Source: Terebella lapidaria (taxonomy: Eukaryota; Annelida; Polychaeta; Terebellida; Terebellidae). From it: a stretch of DNA of 64,000 bases. The position numbers and the translations under genes are program-made. The notes beneath the pieces were generated by a model. It worked only from the letters and a program-made list of their open reading frames with translations, searched no databases and had not been told where the DNA came from. Shown here piece by piece: positions 12,950 through 24,900 of the stretch; position 1 is the first letter of the stretch, and every line of letters starts with the position of its first letter. The stretch covers positions 58,819,977-58,883,976 of the forward strand of contig OX424555.1 of assembly GCA_949152475.1 (NCBI GenBank). The letters run 5' to 3'.

Positions 12950-13130
12950 GGTGACTTCTCCACCAAAATTCACACCATGTCACGCAGACAAGACAGGCGA
13001 GCACCCTGACACCCGGACAGTGGCACTCTCTCTCTGTTGACAGAGCAGTCACCACAACATCAGTTGTCCGGGACAATGGACGCTTGTCAGAGGTGATGAT
13101 CGATGACAGCGGAATTACATGCAAGAACAA
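12950..13130 (+). repeat. Module D, copy 2
   Basis: Second copy of the 8.94-kb module, about 4.0 kb further on, matching along about 150 bases with small indels. The minus-strand frame is open through it within a 111-codon frame. Confidence 0.6.
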
Positions 13131-13429
13131 ATGAGCATGAGATGATAAACACCATTTCTCTGGTAATGCAACAGCACTAGTGTGATGGTATCGAAACATA
13201 TCATATTTCCTCCATATGAAAAATATCAGCTCATTCCTCTGTGGACAATAGTAATGGTGAAACGAAATGGATAATTGACCCTCCAGTAAGATGATTTTTA
13301 CATTGTTCTTCGTGGAACGTGAACAAAGATGTAGCCGTTCCCAAGTTCACACGGCTGTTTTATGTACTGTGTTACATGTACTTGAATTCATAGACCAAGC
13401 TGAAGAATTATACAACAAGTAAAACTACA

Positions 13430-14240
13430 AGTAACAAGAAAATGCAGCTAACTGCGGGGGACGACATTAGAGCTCGAGCACATCATCAGCACCACGACAG
13501 TATATTATGATGAAAAACATAGGCCCACTTCATTCATATTCCTAATAAGTAAACATTTATTTTGAACTCAATGTAACATATACGCCTACTAAAATGGTAT
13601 TTCGTTTTAAAAAAATTTTTTAAAAAAATATATTGGAAACCATGAGAAAAATATCTGCATCTGATATCATGATACATATGCCTACTGGGCGAATTGAAAG
13701 GCCAGCTTAAAATAAAAATTCGCAACCCCGCACGGAACACCTTAATTGTCATGTGATACAATACGTCAAATTACGGTAAATTTAGCCGTGGCGTCGCAGA
13801 CGAATCATCGTGTTTACTTCATCACAACGCCAGAGAATGTTACACGCAAGATGATGTATGCATGCACGTATTGCTGCACAGAAAATTGTGTGTTCCAAAG
13901 TACGCGTCATTGCGGTAAAATTTGCTTTGCATTCTGGGAACGTCAATTTCCATCGGCTCTGCCATTTTGGACGTTTTTGGATAATTTGAGGATTTAACGT
14001 TATTTTCTCAATCCTAACACATCGATTTATGCATTATACATCTGTGGAATATTCAAAGTTTGCCATCAATTTGACAGATTTTATGTCAAAGACGAAGAAA
14101 ATCTTCATTTGGAGTAGGTGTTTAAACGTTTACCTGCCAAAACGGGCGTCGATAGTTTGGCATGAAACCTCCATGAAAAAGTCAGCACATAGACATGCAG
14201 AGGGTTGGGGGCTTCGCCCGCAACGCTCTAATGTAAAAAA
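13430..14240 (-). repeat. Right member of the 0.9-kb inverted repeat pair
   Basis: Inverted copy of 5.63-6.55 kb. Anchors are GACGACATTAGAGCTCGAGC near 13.46 kb, CATTCTGGGAACGTCAATTT near 13.93 kb and GGGGGCTTCGCCCGCAACGC near 14.21 kb. It is somewhat shorter and about 80% alike by eye. The pair encloses about 6.9 kb and could form a stem if transcribed across, though divergence makes that weak. Confidence 0.7.
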
Positions 14241-14408
14241 TCGCAAATCGTGATATATATATTAAATTGACGTTATGTCTTTCCCGGCTGAAAATTGGTA
14301 AGTTAATTTTTTTGCTAAATATTAACTGATCAAGAAATCCTCACGAGAGGTAGCTACATTTACACAGATGTGGACAATTCTCTCCATCATCCTTATACAT
14401 CCAGAATG

Positions 14409-14810
14409 CTACAAGACATCTCTGACAACCAAAACAATTTGACCATCATGACACTCATACTGTGACTGTGAGACCATGAAACGCCACAAAAGGAGGTTTC
14501 TGGGACATTGGAATCTTGTCATTGGTGATGATCGATTGTGACAGTATAATATATGGCATAACTTACGTCTAACTCTCATCATACAAATCGCTACTATTAT
14601 CTCACAGATTGTTGTCCCGCGTTTCAAATTATCACCACCCAGTTTGTCACTACATATCAAATCAAATAGGAACAAAACTATAAAGCCACATTCAAAAACA
14701 GACTTCCATCCACTTCCATTACGAATTATCCTGGAGAAATATCCAATCATACGGCACAGGTAGATGTAAATTAATGGCAGTAAAAAAAGTTCACAAATCG
14801 ACGACACCAT
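14409..14810 (-). CDS. Unidentified 133-codon open frame
   Basis: The minus-strand frame has hydrophobic N-terminal stretches (SSICELFLLPLIYIYLCRMIGYF; FIVLFLFDLI) and ends with SQSQYECHDGQIVLVVRDVL. That end resembles the minus-strand peptides of module D copies 1 and 2 in its position and Cys-His pattern. It may belong to the same decayed unit. No family was recognised. Confidence 0.2.
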   Translation of the reverse strand: MVSSICELFLLPLIYIYLCRMIGYFSRIIRNGSGWKSVFECGFIVLFLFDLICSDKLGGDNLKRGTTICEIIVAICMMRVRRKLCHILYCHNRSSPMTRFQCPRNLLLWRFMVSQSQYECHDGQIVLVVRDVL

Positions 14811-15199
14811 GTCCGTTATGAAAGCCGAGATAATATTTCAAATCGCATAACACTTTCATTTATAAGTGCATTATCCAATGTGTCCGGATTCCCTCGCTTC
14901 CACAAGGCACACAAAATGATAGATTCCAAAGGCATTCACACTATATCTTCATAACCAGTCCATAGATGAGATCACAGGTTCGTACATGATAATTACTCGC
15001 CACAATTTCAGAAGTGAGTGTCACACTACAATCACCCCTGCAGCAACAGTTTGATCCAAACAAGACTGGTTTCTGCTGTTTTCTGGTTATTAGCAGAATC
15101 TCATGTAACAGTTCAGTGTTGCATTGCACGACATCCACTCTAATTGAAGCAAGAGCCAATACGGGCCACACCATCACAGTGGAGGAAAACGGTGGATAG

Positions 15200-15680
15200 A
15201 TCGTTTGCAACAAGATTGCAATGTTTTACAATGTTTAATGCATTGTTTTCTTTGCAATGAGCAATGTTTGTAGAATGCGCTGTGAGTAACGATCATTCTT
15301 CCTATCAAGACTACATATTCTACAAACATGTCTCTGGCACCGGTCCAGCCAGTGGTGATCATGTGGTACGCGGATATATTACAGCCGTTTATGAGGACAT
15401 CAAGCTCTGTCCCTGGACCACTAATATCGCAATGCTACAGGAAACATAGTAGAGGCTACAGCCTCGAGAAATTGGGTCAGCTGGCTGCAGTGGTTTGATC
15501 TCCAGAGATAAATGCATACTATTTGGTTTCTGCGGGGCATCATTGTTGAAAAAAATAAATCGATACTCTGCACCTATATAAATGCGCACTGATTTGGATG
15601 GCTGGTAAAATACAATAATTAGACAAATTGTCACAGTACTTTTGGAACTGATCATTTTTATTGGGATGACTGTCAATCCC
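15200..15680 (+). repeat. Module E, copy 1
   Basis: Matches 17.93-18.43 kb in order: ATGTTTTACAATG, GAGCAATGTTTG, GCCAGTGGTGATCATGTGGT, TTTATGAGGACA, GATCTCCAGAGA, GATACTCTGCACC and GATTTGGATGGCT. The minus strand here is open for 95 codons including PSKSVRIYIGAEYRFIFFNN; the second copy is not open throughout. Confidence 0.7.
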
Positions 15681-16148
15681 GCAACTCAATGCAGTCAAGT
15701 ACATATTATATGGTTGCTCTTCGAGTAATCAACAAGAGTCACATTAAGATATTCCAATTGGAACCCTTTCAGACAGCATTGAAAACTTCATCCAAATACA
15801 ATTGGCTAAAATTTCTGTCATATTCCATTTCACTAGATCTCATCCAAATTGAATGTTCCTCTGAGTGGGAAAGAATTGAGCAAGCATCCCGGATTTTGTC
15901 TGTTGAACTACTGTGCAATTGATTTTCACAACATTTATTCACAGGTGAATTCACATTTGTGTAGAAGCAATTAATATTTATATTAGGGAATAGAGTACTC
16001 GGCCAGCATTTGTTTGGCAATTGTTGTAATTACAGAAATAATCTCTCGCCCATTCTTGATCCACGTAGTAAGTGAAGGAAAAAAACAATAAATGAACTGT
16101 TGATATTGACTCTAAACAACCAGTTGTCCAGATGTCAAAAAGAATTAA

Positions 16149-16848
16149 CCTTTTCACTACTCATGGTTACGCTGCGTAACCATACAACACCCCTCCTGCT
16201 GTACTGATGGTTACGCTGCGTAACCATAACTTTGACAACCAATAGATGTATAGGTAACTGTCCACTGATTGTATTTAATGTTTTATATACCCGAGTATGT
16301 ACCTACACGCTAGACTAGCACATACATATTGCCACCGATTGAAATCTAGAAGCTTAATTGACTGTTTAGTTAATTGAATAATTAACCTGTCATTAAACGT
16401 GTGACGTCACAAATACCGATTACAATGGGTCGGACTACTGACAATTTTCACTAAAACTTTAACATCTCCATAACTAATCAAGATATTGACATGCTGTAAA
16501 CACCATCAAAATTCACGATATTCACTTCATCACAAATATAGAAGACTACAAGTACTGGAGTAAAATATATTGGATTATATCTCATTACAAATTCGAATAT
16601 GGCTGTATGATAAAGAAAATGGAAATAGCCATCTGTTTAGTCCCTAGATTTTTTTCTTGTTTCCACGATAGCCGATGGAATATGGTTGAAAAGTATACTA
16701 TATAGCACACTATAATATGACTTTATTTTCGCACCTAATTATTCTGAAACATCGTTAAATAAAAATAATCAAAAATATAGAAATCCTATCAATTCATACA
16801 TGAATCGGCTCAGTATGGAGGCTGAAGGGTGGGTCAGTAGTGAAAAGG
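16149..16848. mobile_element. piggyBac-like MITE, 700 bp
   Basis: The ends are perfect inverted copies of CCTTTTCACTACT and are flanked on both sides by TTAA (16145-16148, 16849-16852), the target duplicated by piggyBac transposases. There is no transposase frame, so it is non-autonomous. Near its left end it carries a perfect palindrome twice (16163-16183 and 16207-16227): arms ATGGTTACGC and GCGTAACCAT around a central T. The flanks resume ordinary AT-rich sequence. Confidence 0.88.
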
Positions 16849-16852
16849 TTAA

Positions 16853-17270
16853 TGTTATCAACGCCTTCAACTGCTATGATTCTAATTATGCTTTTTATGT
16901 ATGAACTATCACTGTTTTGACAATCTCCAGGCAGTGACACTATTAATGCTGTATGGCACCTTTTCTCGGACGGCCTGCAGGACTACTCTGGCACTGAGCA
17001 ATGGCGGTAACAAACCGATATTGTAGCAGGCGACTGTTACTGAAGCAGATTGTAGCAGTTGCCTGATCTCCAGAGAACATTTGCCCAAATACATATAAAG
17101 GTAATGTTATTTTGCCATTATATTTCAGTTCAGCATTCCAGCCTTGAGGCCTCTTTGGGTCCATCCTCAGATGTTGTGTCAATATAACATGTATATTTAG
17201 ATGAAGCGTGAATGTGACACAGTTGGTTAAGCATCAAAGATGAGAAATCATCAAACATACATGTACCATT
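16853..17270. repeat. Diverged copy related to the 1.4-kb unit
   Basis: Near 17.06 kb the words GATCTCCAGAGAACATTTG and CCAAATACATATAAAGG, followed by TATTTCAGTTCAGCATTCCA, match the order seen in the tandem units at 22.06 and 23.57 kb. The rest of the stretch has diverged beyond recognition. Confidence 0.45.
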
Positions 17271-17274
17271 TCAC

Positions 17275-17430
17275 ACCATAATTACACCATGTATGCAAAC
17301 AAGACATACAACTGACCTAACTCCCGGTGACTAGCACACACTCCCGCGGACAGAGCAGTCAAGACAAGACTAGCAGTCCGGAACAATTGCCACTTGTCCG
17401 AGGTGACATCGGAATTGCGTGCGAGATAAG
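17275..17430 (+). repeat. Module D, copy 3
   Basis: Shares ATTACACCATGT, CGGACAGAGCAGTCAAGACA and CTTGTCCGAGGTGA with copies 1 and 2. The minus-strand frame is not open here. Confidence 0.5.
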
Positions 17431-17929
17431 TGAGAAAAAAAGTGAGAAAAAAAGTGAGCAGGCAACATTTTTCATCAAAAGAAACAAAAGCATTTCAATC
17501 ATCTATGGGCATTGTCAGTAATGGCATCAACTGTGTCTTCGAGTCAGATGATTTCTAAATATGAGGCTTGTTCCTTGTGAATACCACTTTGTTCTTTGAT
17601 GTTACATAAAGTAAATTTCTTTACTGCTACAGTAACAATGCAAACGACACGTATCATTTTTCCTCTCCATGTTTGGGAACGAAGCTGGTTTCCGGGTTTA
17701 TATCTCAGTTCAGCAATTTGTCACATGAGAACATCGTCTATTTCATCGTATAGCTACATGCAATTTTCAGTATGTCAATGCAAGACATTCGTTCTTTTGA
17801 TTAACGTAACTGTTATAATATGGGCAACTATATAACAATTGCAGAGCATGTTGAGAGAATACCGAGACGTTCCGTAACATCACATTGTCAAACATATGGA
17901 GGAAAGGATAATAAACGAAAGCTTGGTAG

Positions 17930-18430
17930 CGACAAGAATTCTATGTTTTACAATGTGCGGTGCAAAACTAATACTTACAAAATGAGCAATGTTTGCAAAT
18001 GAAGTCTTCCCAGTGAGTCAAACTCGAACGGAAACTATTCATTCCTTCCTGGCAAGACTACCTCTCTAGCAAACCTGTCCGTGACACCAGTGCGCCGAGT
18101 GGTGATAATGTGGTGCGAGGACGTATTACGACCCTTTATGAGGACACCAAGTTCTGCCATATTCGAGACAGACCGCCAAGCTACAAGGAATCGTGGTAAT
18201 GAGCCAAATCGCTGAGATATTGAGACAGCTGGCTGGCAGTGGTGTCATCTCCACAAAACATTTTTTTCCAAGGGTAGATAATGCGTACTATTGGATTATA
18301 TTTCTACGGGACATCCCCGTCTTTGAAGAAAGGAATCGATACTCTGCGACCGATATAAATGTGCAATGATTTGGATGGCTTGTACGATATAGCAATTAAT
18401 CAATCTATCTTGCTATTTTGGGCCCTTATC
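17930..18430 (+). repeat. Module E, copy 2
   Basis: Second copy of the 15.2-kb module, offset about 2.74 kb. Indels shift the minus-strand frame that is open in copy 1, so at least one copy is noncoding or decayed. Confidence 0.7.
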
Positions 18431-18479
18431 CATTTTTGATTCGTGATGTATATCATTTTATGATCTTGTAATACACATT

Positions 18480-18625
18480 TGAGCAATATCCATGACAGCC
18501 ACACACCCACAAGATATAATACCATTTTGACACCAGGGCAGTGGGCCTGGGACAGTGAGACCAGCCCCGGGGACAGAATAGAACAGCAAGATGAGCTGTC
18601 TGAGTTGACAGCGGACGACAATGGA
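18480..18625 (+). repeat. Module D, copy 4 (weak)
   Basis: Shares GACACCAGGGCAGTGG, GGACAGAATAGAACAGCAAG and GAGCTGTCTGAG with copy 1. The minus strand is open (about 70 codons) and again has a CPGVK-type step followed by hydrophobic residues. Confidence 0.4.
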
Positions 18626-19081
18626 ATGTGGCAGATTACATGATGTCAACATTCCAATTTACAACTCCTTGATTTTTTTTAGCATGCGCCGTGCTACAAA
18701 CGTTTCTACTTATGGCAGAATTATTTTTCATCAGATGACTAATTACCAGATCTTCAAGATAGAATTATTGATAGATTCGTCCGCAAAGGGCTGGACCAAA
18801 ACTAGAATTGGTCTTTATACATGTATAATCATGTATGTTCTATGTGACATATAACTGCTCACAGCATTTTGACACACTACCTTAAACAGCAAATTGGCTG
18901 AGATCGATATACAGTCATTCAGGCAGTTACGATATTCAGGCAGTATCGAGAAATGTAAAGATTGGAACGGTTTTAAAAATAAGAATATCTATTGTATTCC
19001 AAAGGTACTGATATTCCGTTGAAACCATATCATTTGCGCTTTTATGGTGGAGAAAGAACACCATTATCGTATTTTCCTTAC

Positions 19082-19420
19082 ATGAGATTCAAGGATGAGC
19101 ATATAGCAGTCGCCTTATATTTGTACCGCACAAACTGTCGTAAATCGCTCATGCTGCGAAAAGCAGCTGAGAACATCCTAAAGCAAATGGATTTTTTTTA
19201 TATATTCATGTTTTATATGTATGTGGTATGTGTCGGGATTAAAATAGGAGAGTTTGAGACATCTACAGTATTTTATCATTTAATGCTGAGTAAGAAACCT
19301 TTTGCAGAAATTCAGTCAGTTACGAGAAACGTCATTTTGGGGTGGTATCGTCGTACGCATATTATAGTTCGATGTGGATTTGTCGGCATAGTTCCATATA
19401 AAAAATATATGATGAAATAA
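19082..19420 (+). CDS. Unidentified 112-residue open frame
   Basis: The plus-strand ATG frame begins MRFKDEHIAVALYLYRTNCR, has one hydrophobic segment (FFYIFMFYMYVVCVGI) and ends in a basic tail, VPYKKYMMK. The frame is open a further 30 codons upstream. The IQSVTRNVIL stretch resembles VQAVTRNILE read from the minus strand near 21.3 kb, so part of it belongs to a repeated segment. No family was recognised. Confidence 0.2.
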   Translation: MRFKDEHIAVALYLYRTNCRKSLMLRKAAENILKQMDFFYIFMFYMYVVCVGIKIGEFETSTVFYHLMLSKKPFAEIQSVTRNVILGWYRRTHIIVRCGFVGIVPYKKYMMK

Positions 19421-19737
19421 AAATAACATTCACGAATGTCGCAAGTGACACGTATAATTCTGTCATATGTCAAAATATAAATTTGTGGCATTTATTTTAT
19501 GTATAGCGAATTAATGATAATTCATTGAAACATTCTACATTTTTACTATCACACAGCTTGCATATGGCTTGAAAAGGTTATCAATAGGATGCTACGGAGT
19601 ACAAAATGGAAACATCCATAGACAATACATATATATCAGTTTGGTAAATATTACCTGCGAGAGTCGAATATGTCACCTAAATGTATAATAATGAGACGGG
19701 GCAGGTGGGGTGGGATAGAGGGGGAGGGGGAAACAGA

Positions 19738-19759
19738 GACAGAGAGAGAGAGAGAGAGA
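19738..19759. repeat. GA microsatellite
   Basis: A tandem GA run in a purine-rich stretch on the plus strand. Confidence 0.9.
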
Positions 19760-20027
19760 TCAAAAAAATGTTTGGCAGAAAATTGGCGGGAAATGTACAT
19801 GGATTCAATATCCAGAAAATCAAAATCACGCAATTTGACGTTTTAAATCTCCTTTTTGGTACGCTCATAACGATAGGAGAGTAAAATGGTAGCTACCCTT
19901 GCTTGGCCCGTCAGCAACATTGCGCGGGTCGATAACCTTTCCGAAACACGGACCCGCGGCCGTGGGTGTCACGTACACGGCATTTACGTTTTCGAGTTTC
20001 TCGCCTTTTGCCCGTGATGTTACGGAA

Positions 20028-20939
20028 GCGTAGAAGGGCCACCCAGGAAAATTATTTTTTTTTAATTCCCGACTTAGTATCTCGATAATATCGACTTAGT
20101 ATCTCGATAATATCGACTTAGTATCTCGATAATATCGACTTAAGAGTAGACCAGGCACAGGAAGATTTATTTTTTTCAAATTCCCGAGTTAGTAAGTCGA
20201 TAATATCGAGTTAGTAAGTCGATAATATCGAGTTAATAACTCGATAATATCGAGTTAGTAACTCGATAATATCGACTTAGTAACTCGATAATATCGAGTT
20301 AGTAACTCGATAATATCGAGTTAGTATCTCGATAATATCGACTTAGTATCTCGATAATATCGACTTAGTATCTCGATAATATCGACTTAGTATGTCGACT
20401 TAAATCACAGCACATGATGTATGGTCTGCCTGTGCATATACATAATGAGAAAACATATAAACATTACTGATTTTATATGAGAGTCAAATACTGTTATAAC
20501 TTTAATATGTAATTAATGTAATTGATATTTACATCAGAGGGGAAAGTTTTCATTTTAGGTATCATTTATTTCAATGTTCACACGGGGACATTTGACACAG
20601 TCGTTATTGGTTAACCTCGTACATTTTACATACATGTACACATGGGCCGGACAACCCTGATATATTAAGTCGATATTATCGAGTTACTAACTCGATATTA
20701 TCGAGATACTAACTCGATATTATCGAGATACTAAGTCGATATTATCGAGTTACTAACTCGGGAATTCAAAAAAATAAATGTTCTGCCTGTGCCTGTTCCA
20801 CGTTTAAGTCGATATTATCGAGATACTAACTCGATATTATCGAGTTATAAGTCGATATTATCGAGATACTAAGTCGATATTATCGAGTTACTAACTCGGG
20901 AATTTAAAAAAATAATTTTCCTGGGTGGCCCTTCTACGC
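20028..20939. mobile_element. Foldback element, outer copy
   Basis: The ends are inverted copies of about 45 bp: GCGTAGAAGGGCCACCCAGG, then AAAATTATTTTTTT and AATTCCCGA. The arms are tandem 22-bp units built on TCGATAATATCGA with a CTTAGTATC or GTTAGTAAC spacer. No protein frame is present. The element's middle holds a second, similar element with its own ends, so the whole is nested or composite. Target duplication is unclear. Confidence 0.8.
20139..20806. mobile_element. Foldback element, inner copy
   Basis: The ends are inverted copies reading CTTAAGAGTAGACCAGGCAC at the left and, in reverse from the right, CTTAAACGTGGAACAGGCAC. Each is followed by a T-rich run and AATTCCCGAG. About ten 22-bp units form the left arm and about four the right arm, around a 250-bp unique centre (about 20.40-20.66 kb). 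The inner edge sits within the satellite arm of the outer element. Confidence 0.7.
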
Positions 20940-21945
20940 ATCGGTGTGATATGTTTTGCATAAATCTTTACAAATTACATAAAGTAATGATTCAATATTA
21001 CATAAAGCATTCCGATAGTTGTCATAATCTCTGTGTATACCAATGCGATGGTCCCTTGTCGCTCAAACTGTTCACAACATAACATTTCTCGATACTGCCG
21101 GAATTCTATCTAAACTACCAAAATTTCATTCATTAGATTATGGCCTACAGCTAAAAATACAATGGAAATATATTCGCACGATTTTCAGTTGTTAAATGGG
21201 TACAATATTTGCTATCCATCGCAGCAAAAATATCATAACATTCGACGATCATTATAAAGATATATGCACTTTTCCAAAATGTTTCTCGTAACTGCCTGAA
21301 CGACTGTAGTATCATGAAAACAGAGACACAACAAGCAATTCAATTCAGCCAAGTAATACATATAAACACGTGTAATTGCTCTTCGAGTATTGGGTCGGAC
21401 AAAAACTCTCCACATCAAAAAGAGTCAAACATATTGGGAAATATATTCCAATCCAAACCTTCAGGCTTTCTTATTCCAATTTGCTGAATAGTTGTCTTAT
21501 ATTTGTCATTTTCACCAGATGTATCTCAACGTGTTCAAGTTCCCTTCGGTGGACAGAGAATAGATGACTGCCCATAACCAGATAACTGCTGTACAATGCT
21601 AACATCATTCACAAGTCAATATAGTTTTGCATGAAAATAAAGGGAAAAGAGTCAGTGTTATTGTTGAATAAAAGTGAAGCGATATAGCAGGTAAATTGCA
21701 GGATTCTCTGACTCAGTCAGTGATTGTTCAAAACTTGCAATTTGGAGACGATTGTTCTCACCTGATCACATTATCGACGGCAAACAGTCGGGATCCGATT
21801 TATCACATTATGCTATCCAATCGCACGAATGTTTATCTCCGTGATTGACAGCAGATACACATTTAATTGAGGTTTTTGGACAAAGCATATCATTGTCCTA
21901 GATAAGTTTTGAAGACAGCACAGTAACGATGTTTTTTTGTATCTA
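20940..21945. other. AT-rich stretch without identifiable feature
   Basis: Only short frames. Fragments near 21.09 and 21.29 kb (GGCAGTTACGAGAAAC on the minus strand) match pieces at 18.93 and 19.32 kb, but not in a collinear order. Confidence 0.4.
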
Positions 21946-21949
21946 GAGA

Positions 21950-24900
21950 TCTCCAACACTTCTATGACAGCTTGAGGGACTGCACTGACGCGGGGCAACG
22001 ATTACACCAATCAGCAAGACAGTGTGACACACATTTCTAGCCGTGGTTTGATCCCCAGAGAACACTTGTCCAAATATAGGTGTTGGTAATGTGTATTTCA
22101 TGGTTATATTTCAGTCTGCCATCCTAGCCGTGAGAAGGGATTCGATACTGTGTGACCTAAATTGGCACGGCTGGTTGGTATACTGCAATCAATATCTGTT
22201 TTGCTAAATTTGGAACTCCCTATCAATCTGTTGTCCTATAGGATGGCTAGTAATTTTCCAGAAGAGTGTGTATTGATATTCTTAAAATAAATTCCTCCGA
22301 GATTGATCAAGAACATTATGTAATGTGATGGTGGATTAGATTATCCAATTATCGGTGCTTTGACCTCGTTTACATTCTCTGCCTTCCGAAATAGGAACAA
22401 ATGGGCAAGACGATCCTGTCCAAAATCCAAAATTCATGTCACCATGTGGCATTTATGACTCACAACAATGATTCCATTATCCATTCCATTTGAATTTTTT
22501 AAACTAATAGATTTTCCATAAATCAACCAGATCTAATATGAACCGGTATTTTAGTCGTATTCGTGAATGAAGGGTATTGATGATTAGTATGGAACATTGT
22601 GCAAAAGCCTTCACTTTTCCCCTTGTAAGGTGACAAGCTTAGCTCTTGGTATGTTTGTTCCACTCTACCATGAAAAAGAAAAGTAGTTCCATGTTTGACA
22701 AAGCTCCATTTTGATAACATCAGAAGAGTCAACTGTTTACTATACTACATCAAAATATGTGTAACGCCTCGCATATCCACATTGATAGATGACACCGATG
22801 CAGCACGAAGACGTATAACAGTTTATTACGACATTGCATTACCCCGGACCGCGGAGAGCGATGTGATGTGAGAATGTGGAGGGCAAAAGGCATCGCACTG
22901 TAGAAATCCGTCCGTGGCTTGACGCCAGGAGATGCTAATAATTATGTAGGTCATCTGATGATCTCGGTGAATAAGGTAACTGGTGACAAATGTGCATACA
23001 TGATAAATGCCTACAGCTATTTCTACGGAGTGTACAGTATCAATGTAGTGTATCGCGTGATATCACGAGGTACTTCTGCAAGTGTCATCCGTGGGGTCAC
23101 CCTTAAATTACCCTGCCATTTGCTCACGATAAACTTTCACTTAGACAATCATCTATCCAAACATGCCATTTATAATAGTTGCCCTTCCTCGATCTACATG
23201 ACACTAGGAGAGTTTATTTATAGCCCACACCTTGTGGTATTGTAGGGTTGGTTTATCAGTCAGCATGACTCTGGCACCACCACACCTTTACCAAGATGGG
23301 GATGGATTAATATTTCGTCAGTTTTTCTCATTGTTCTGACGAGTTTTGCCACAGTAATTCCCATCGGATTTACGATAATCCACCAAAAGACATTAGACGT
23401 ACCAAGACGTGTTAATTTATTTGATATGATCCTATTTTGACACAAATGAAACGACTACACATTGTGACACAACACTTGTAGGACAGCCTGTGGGACTGCA
23501 CGGACGCGGGGCAACCATTACACCAATCATCAAGTGTGGGACACATATCTGGCAGTGGCTTGATCCCCAGAGAACACTTGTCCAAATATAGGTGTTAGTA
23601 ATGTGTATTTCATGGTTATATTTCAGTTCACCATCTTAGCGGTGAGAAGGGATTAGATACGGTGTGCCCTAAATTGGCACGGCTGGTTGGTATACTGCAA
23701 TCAATATCTGTTTTGCTAAAATTGGAATTGTAGAGCAATCTGTTGTCCTTCTATAGAATGGTTAGTAATTTTCCAAAACAGTGTGTTTTGATATTCCTAA
23801 AATAAATTCCTCCGAGATAGATCGAGAGCATTAGGTGATGTGACGGTGGATTACATTATTCAATTATCGGTGTTTTGACCTCGATTACATTATCTCCCTT
23901 CATAAACCGACGCAAATGGGTCAGACGTTCCTGTCTCAAATTCAAATTTATGTCACCGTGTGGCAATTATGACTCACAATAATGAGTCCATTATCCGTTC
24001 CATTTTAATTTCTTCACCTTATAAAGCAGCCAGAACTATGTTTTATATGAGCCGACATATCAATCGCATTCATGAATGAAGTAAATTGATGATTAGTATG
24101 AAGCATTGTGCAATTCAATTGTCTTCACTTAACATCAAAAGAGCCAATTGTTTTCTTTCCAATATCCATGTACGCCGCGCACATCCACATTGATAGATGA
24201 CACCGATGCTGCACGAAGACGTAGAACAATTTATTACGACATCTCATTACCCTGGGCCGCAGAGAGCGATGGTGATGTGAGAATGTGGAGGGCAAAAGGC
24301 ATCGCACTGTAGAAATCCGTCCGTGGAATGACGCCAGGGGATGCTAATAATTATGTAGGTCATCTGATGATCTCGCTGAATAGGGTAACTGGTGACAAAT
24401 GTACATACATGGTAAATACCTACAGCTATCGGAGTGTACAGTATCAATGTAGTGTATCGCGTGATATCACGGGGTATTTCTGCAAGTGTCATCCGTGGGG
24501 TCATCCTTAAATCACCCTGCCATTTGCTCACGATAAACTTTCACTTAGGCAATCATCTATCTAAACATGCCATTTTCTCACAAATTTTGCCCTTCCTCGA
24601 TCTACATGACACTAGGAGAGTTTATTTATAACCCACACCTTGTGGTATTGTAGGGTTGGTTTATCAGTCAGCATGACTCTGGCGCCACCACACCTTTACC
24701 AAGATGGGGATGGATTAATATTTCGTCAGTTTTTCTCATTGTTCTGACGAGTTTTGCCACAGTAATTCCCATCGGATTTACGTTAATCCACCAAAAGACA
24801 TTAGACGTACCAAGACGTGTTAATTTATTTGATATGATCCTATTTTGACACAAATGAAACGACTACACATTGTGACACAACACTTGTAGGACAGCCTGTG

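Larger units (their letters stand above)
10940..13425. other. Region with a cluster of minus-strand open frames
   Basis: Three sizeable minus-strand frames lie here (12170-11673 open for 165 codons, 12707-12255 for 150, 13199-12864 for 111) with few ATGs. The middle one contains MNQLSDKLVRRLQLLGLDT. The first has Leu/Val/Ile-rich stretches. No domain was recognised and no phase-consistent splicing was worked out. A run of AATC repeats (12165-12185) marks the start of the first frame. Confidence 0.25.

Noticed and set aside
18930-21300. Scattered GGCAGTTACGAGAAAC-type matches around the 20-kb foldback element
   Set aside because: Order and orientation are not those of a simple flanking inverted repeat; too short to build a model.
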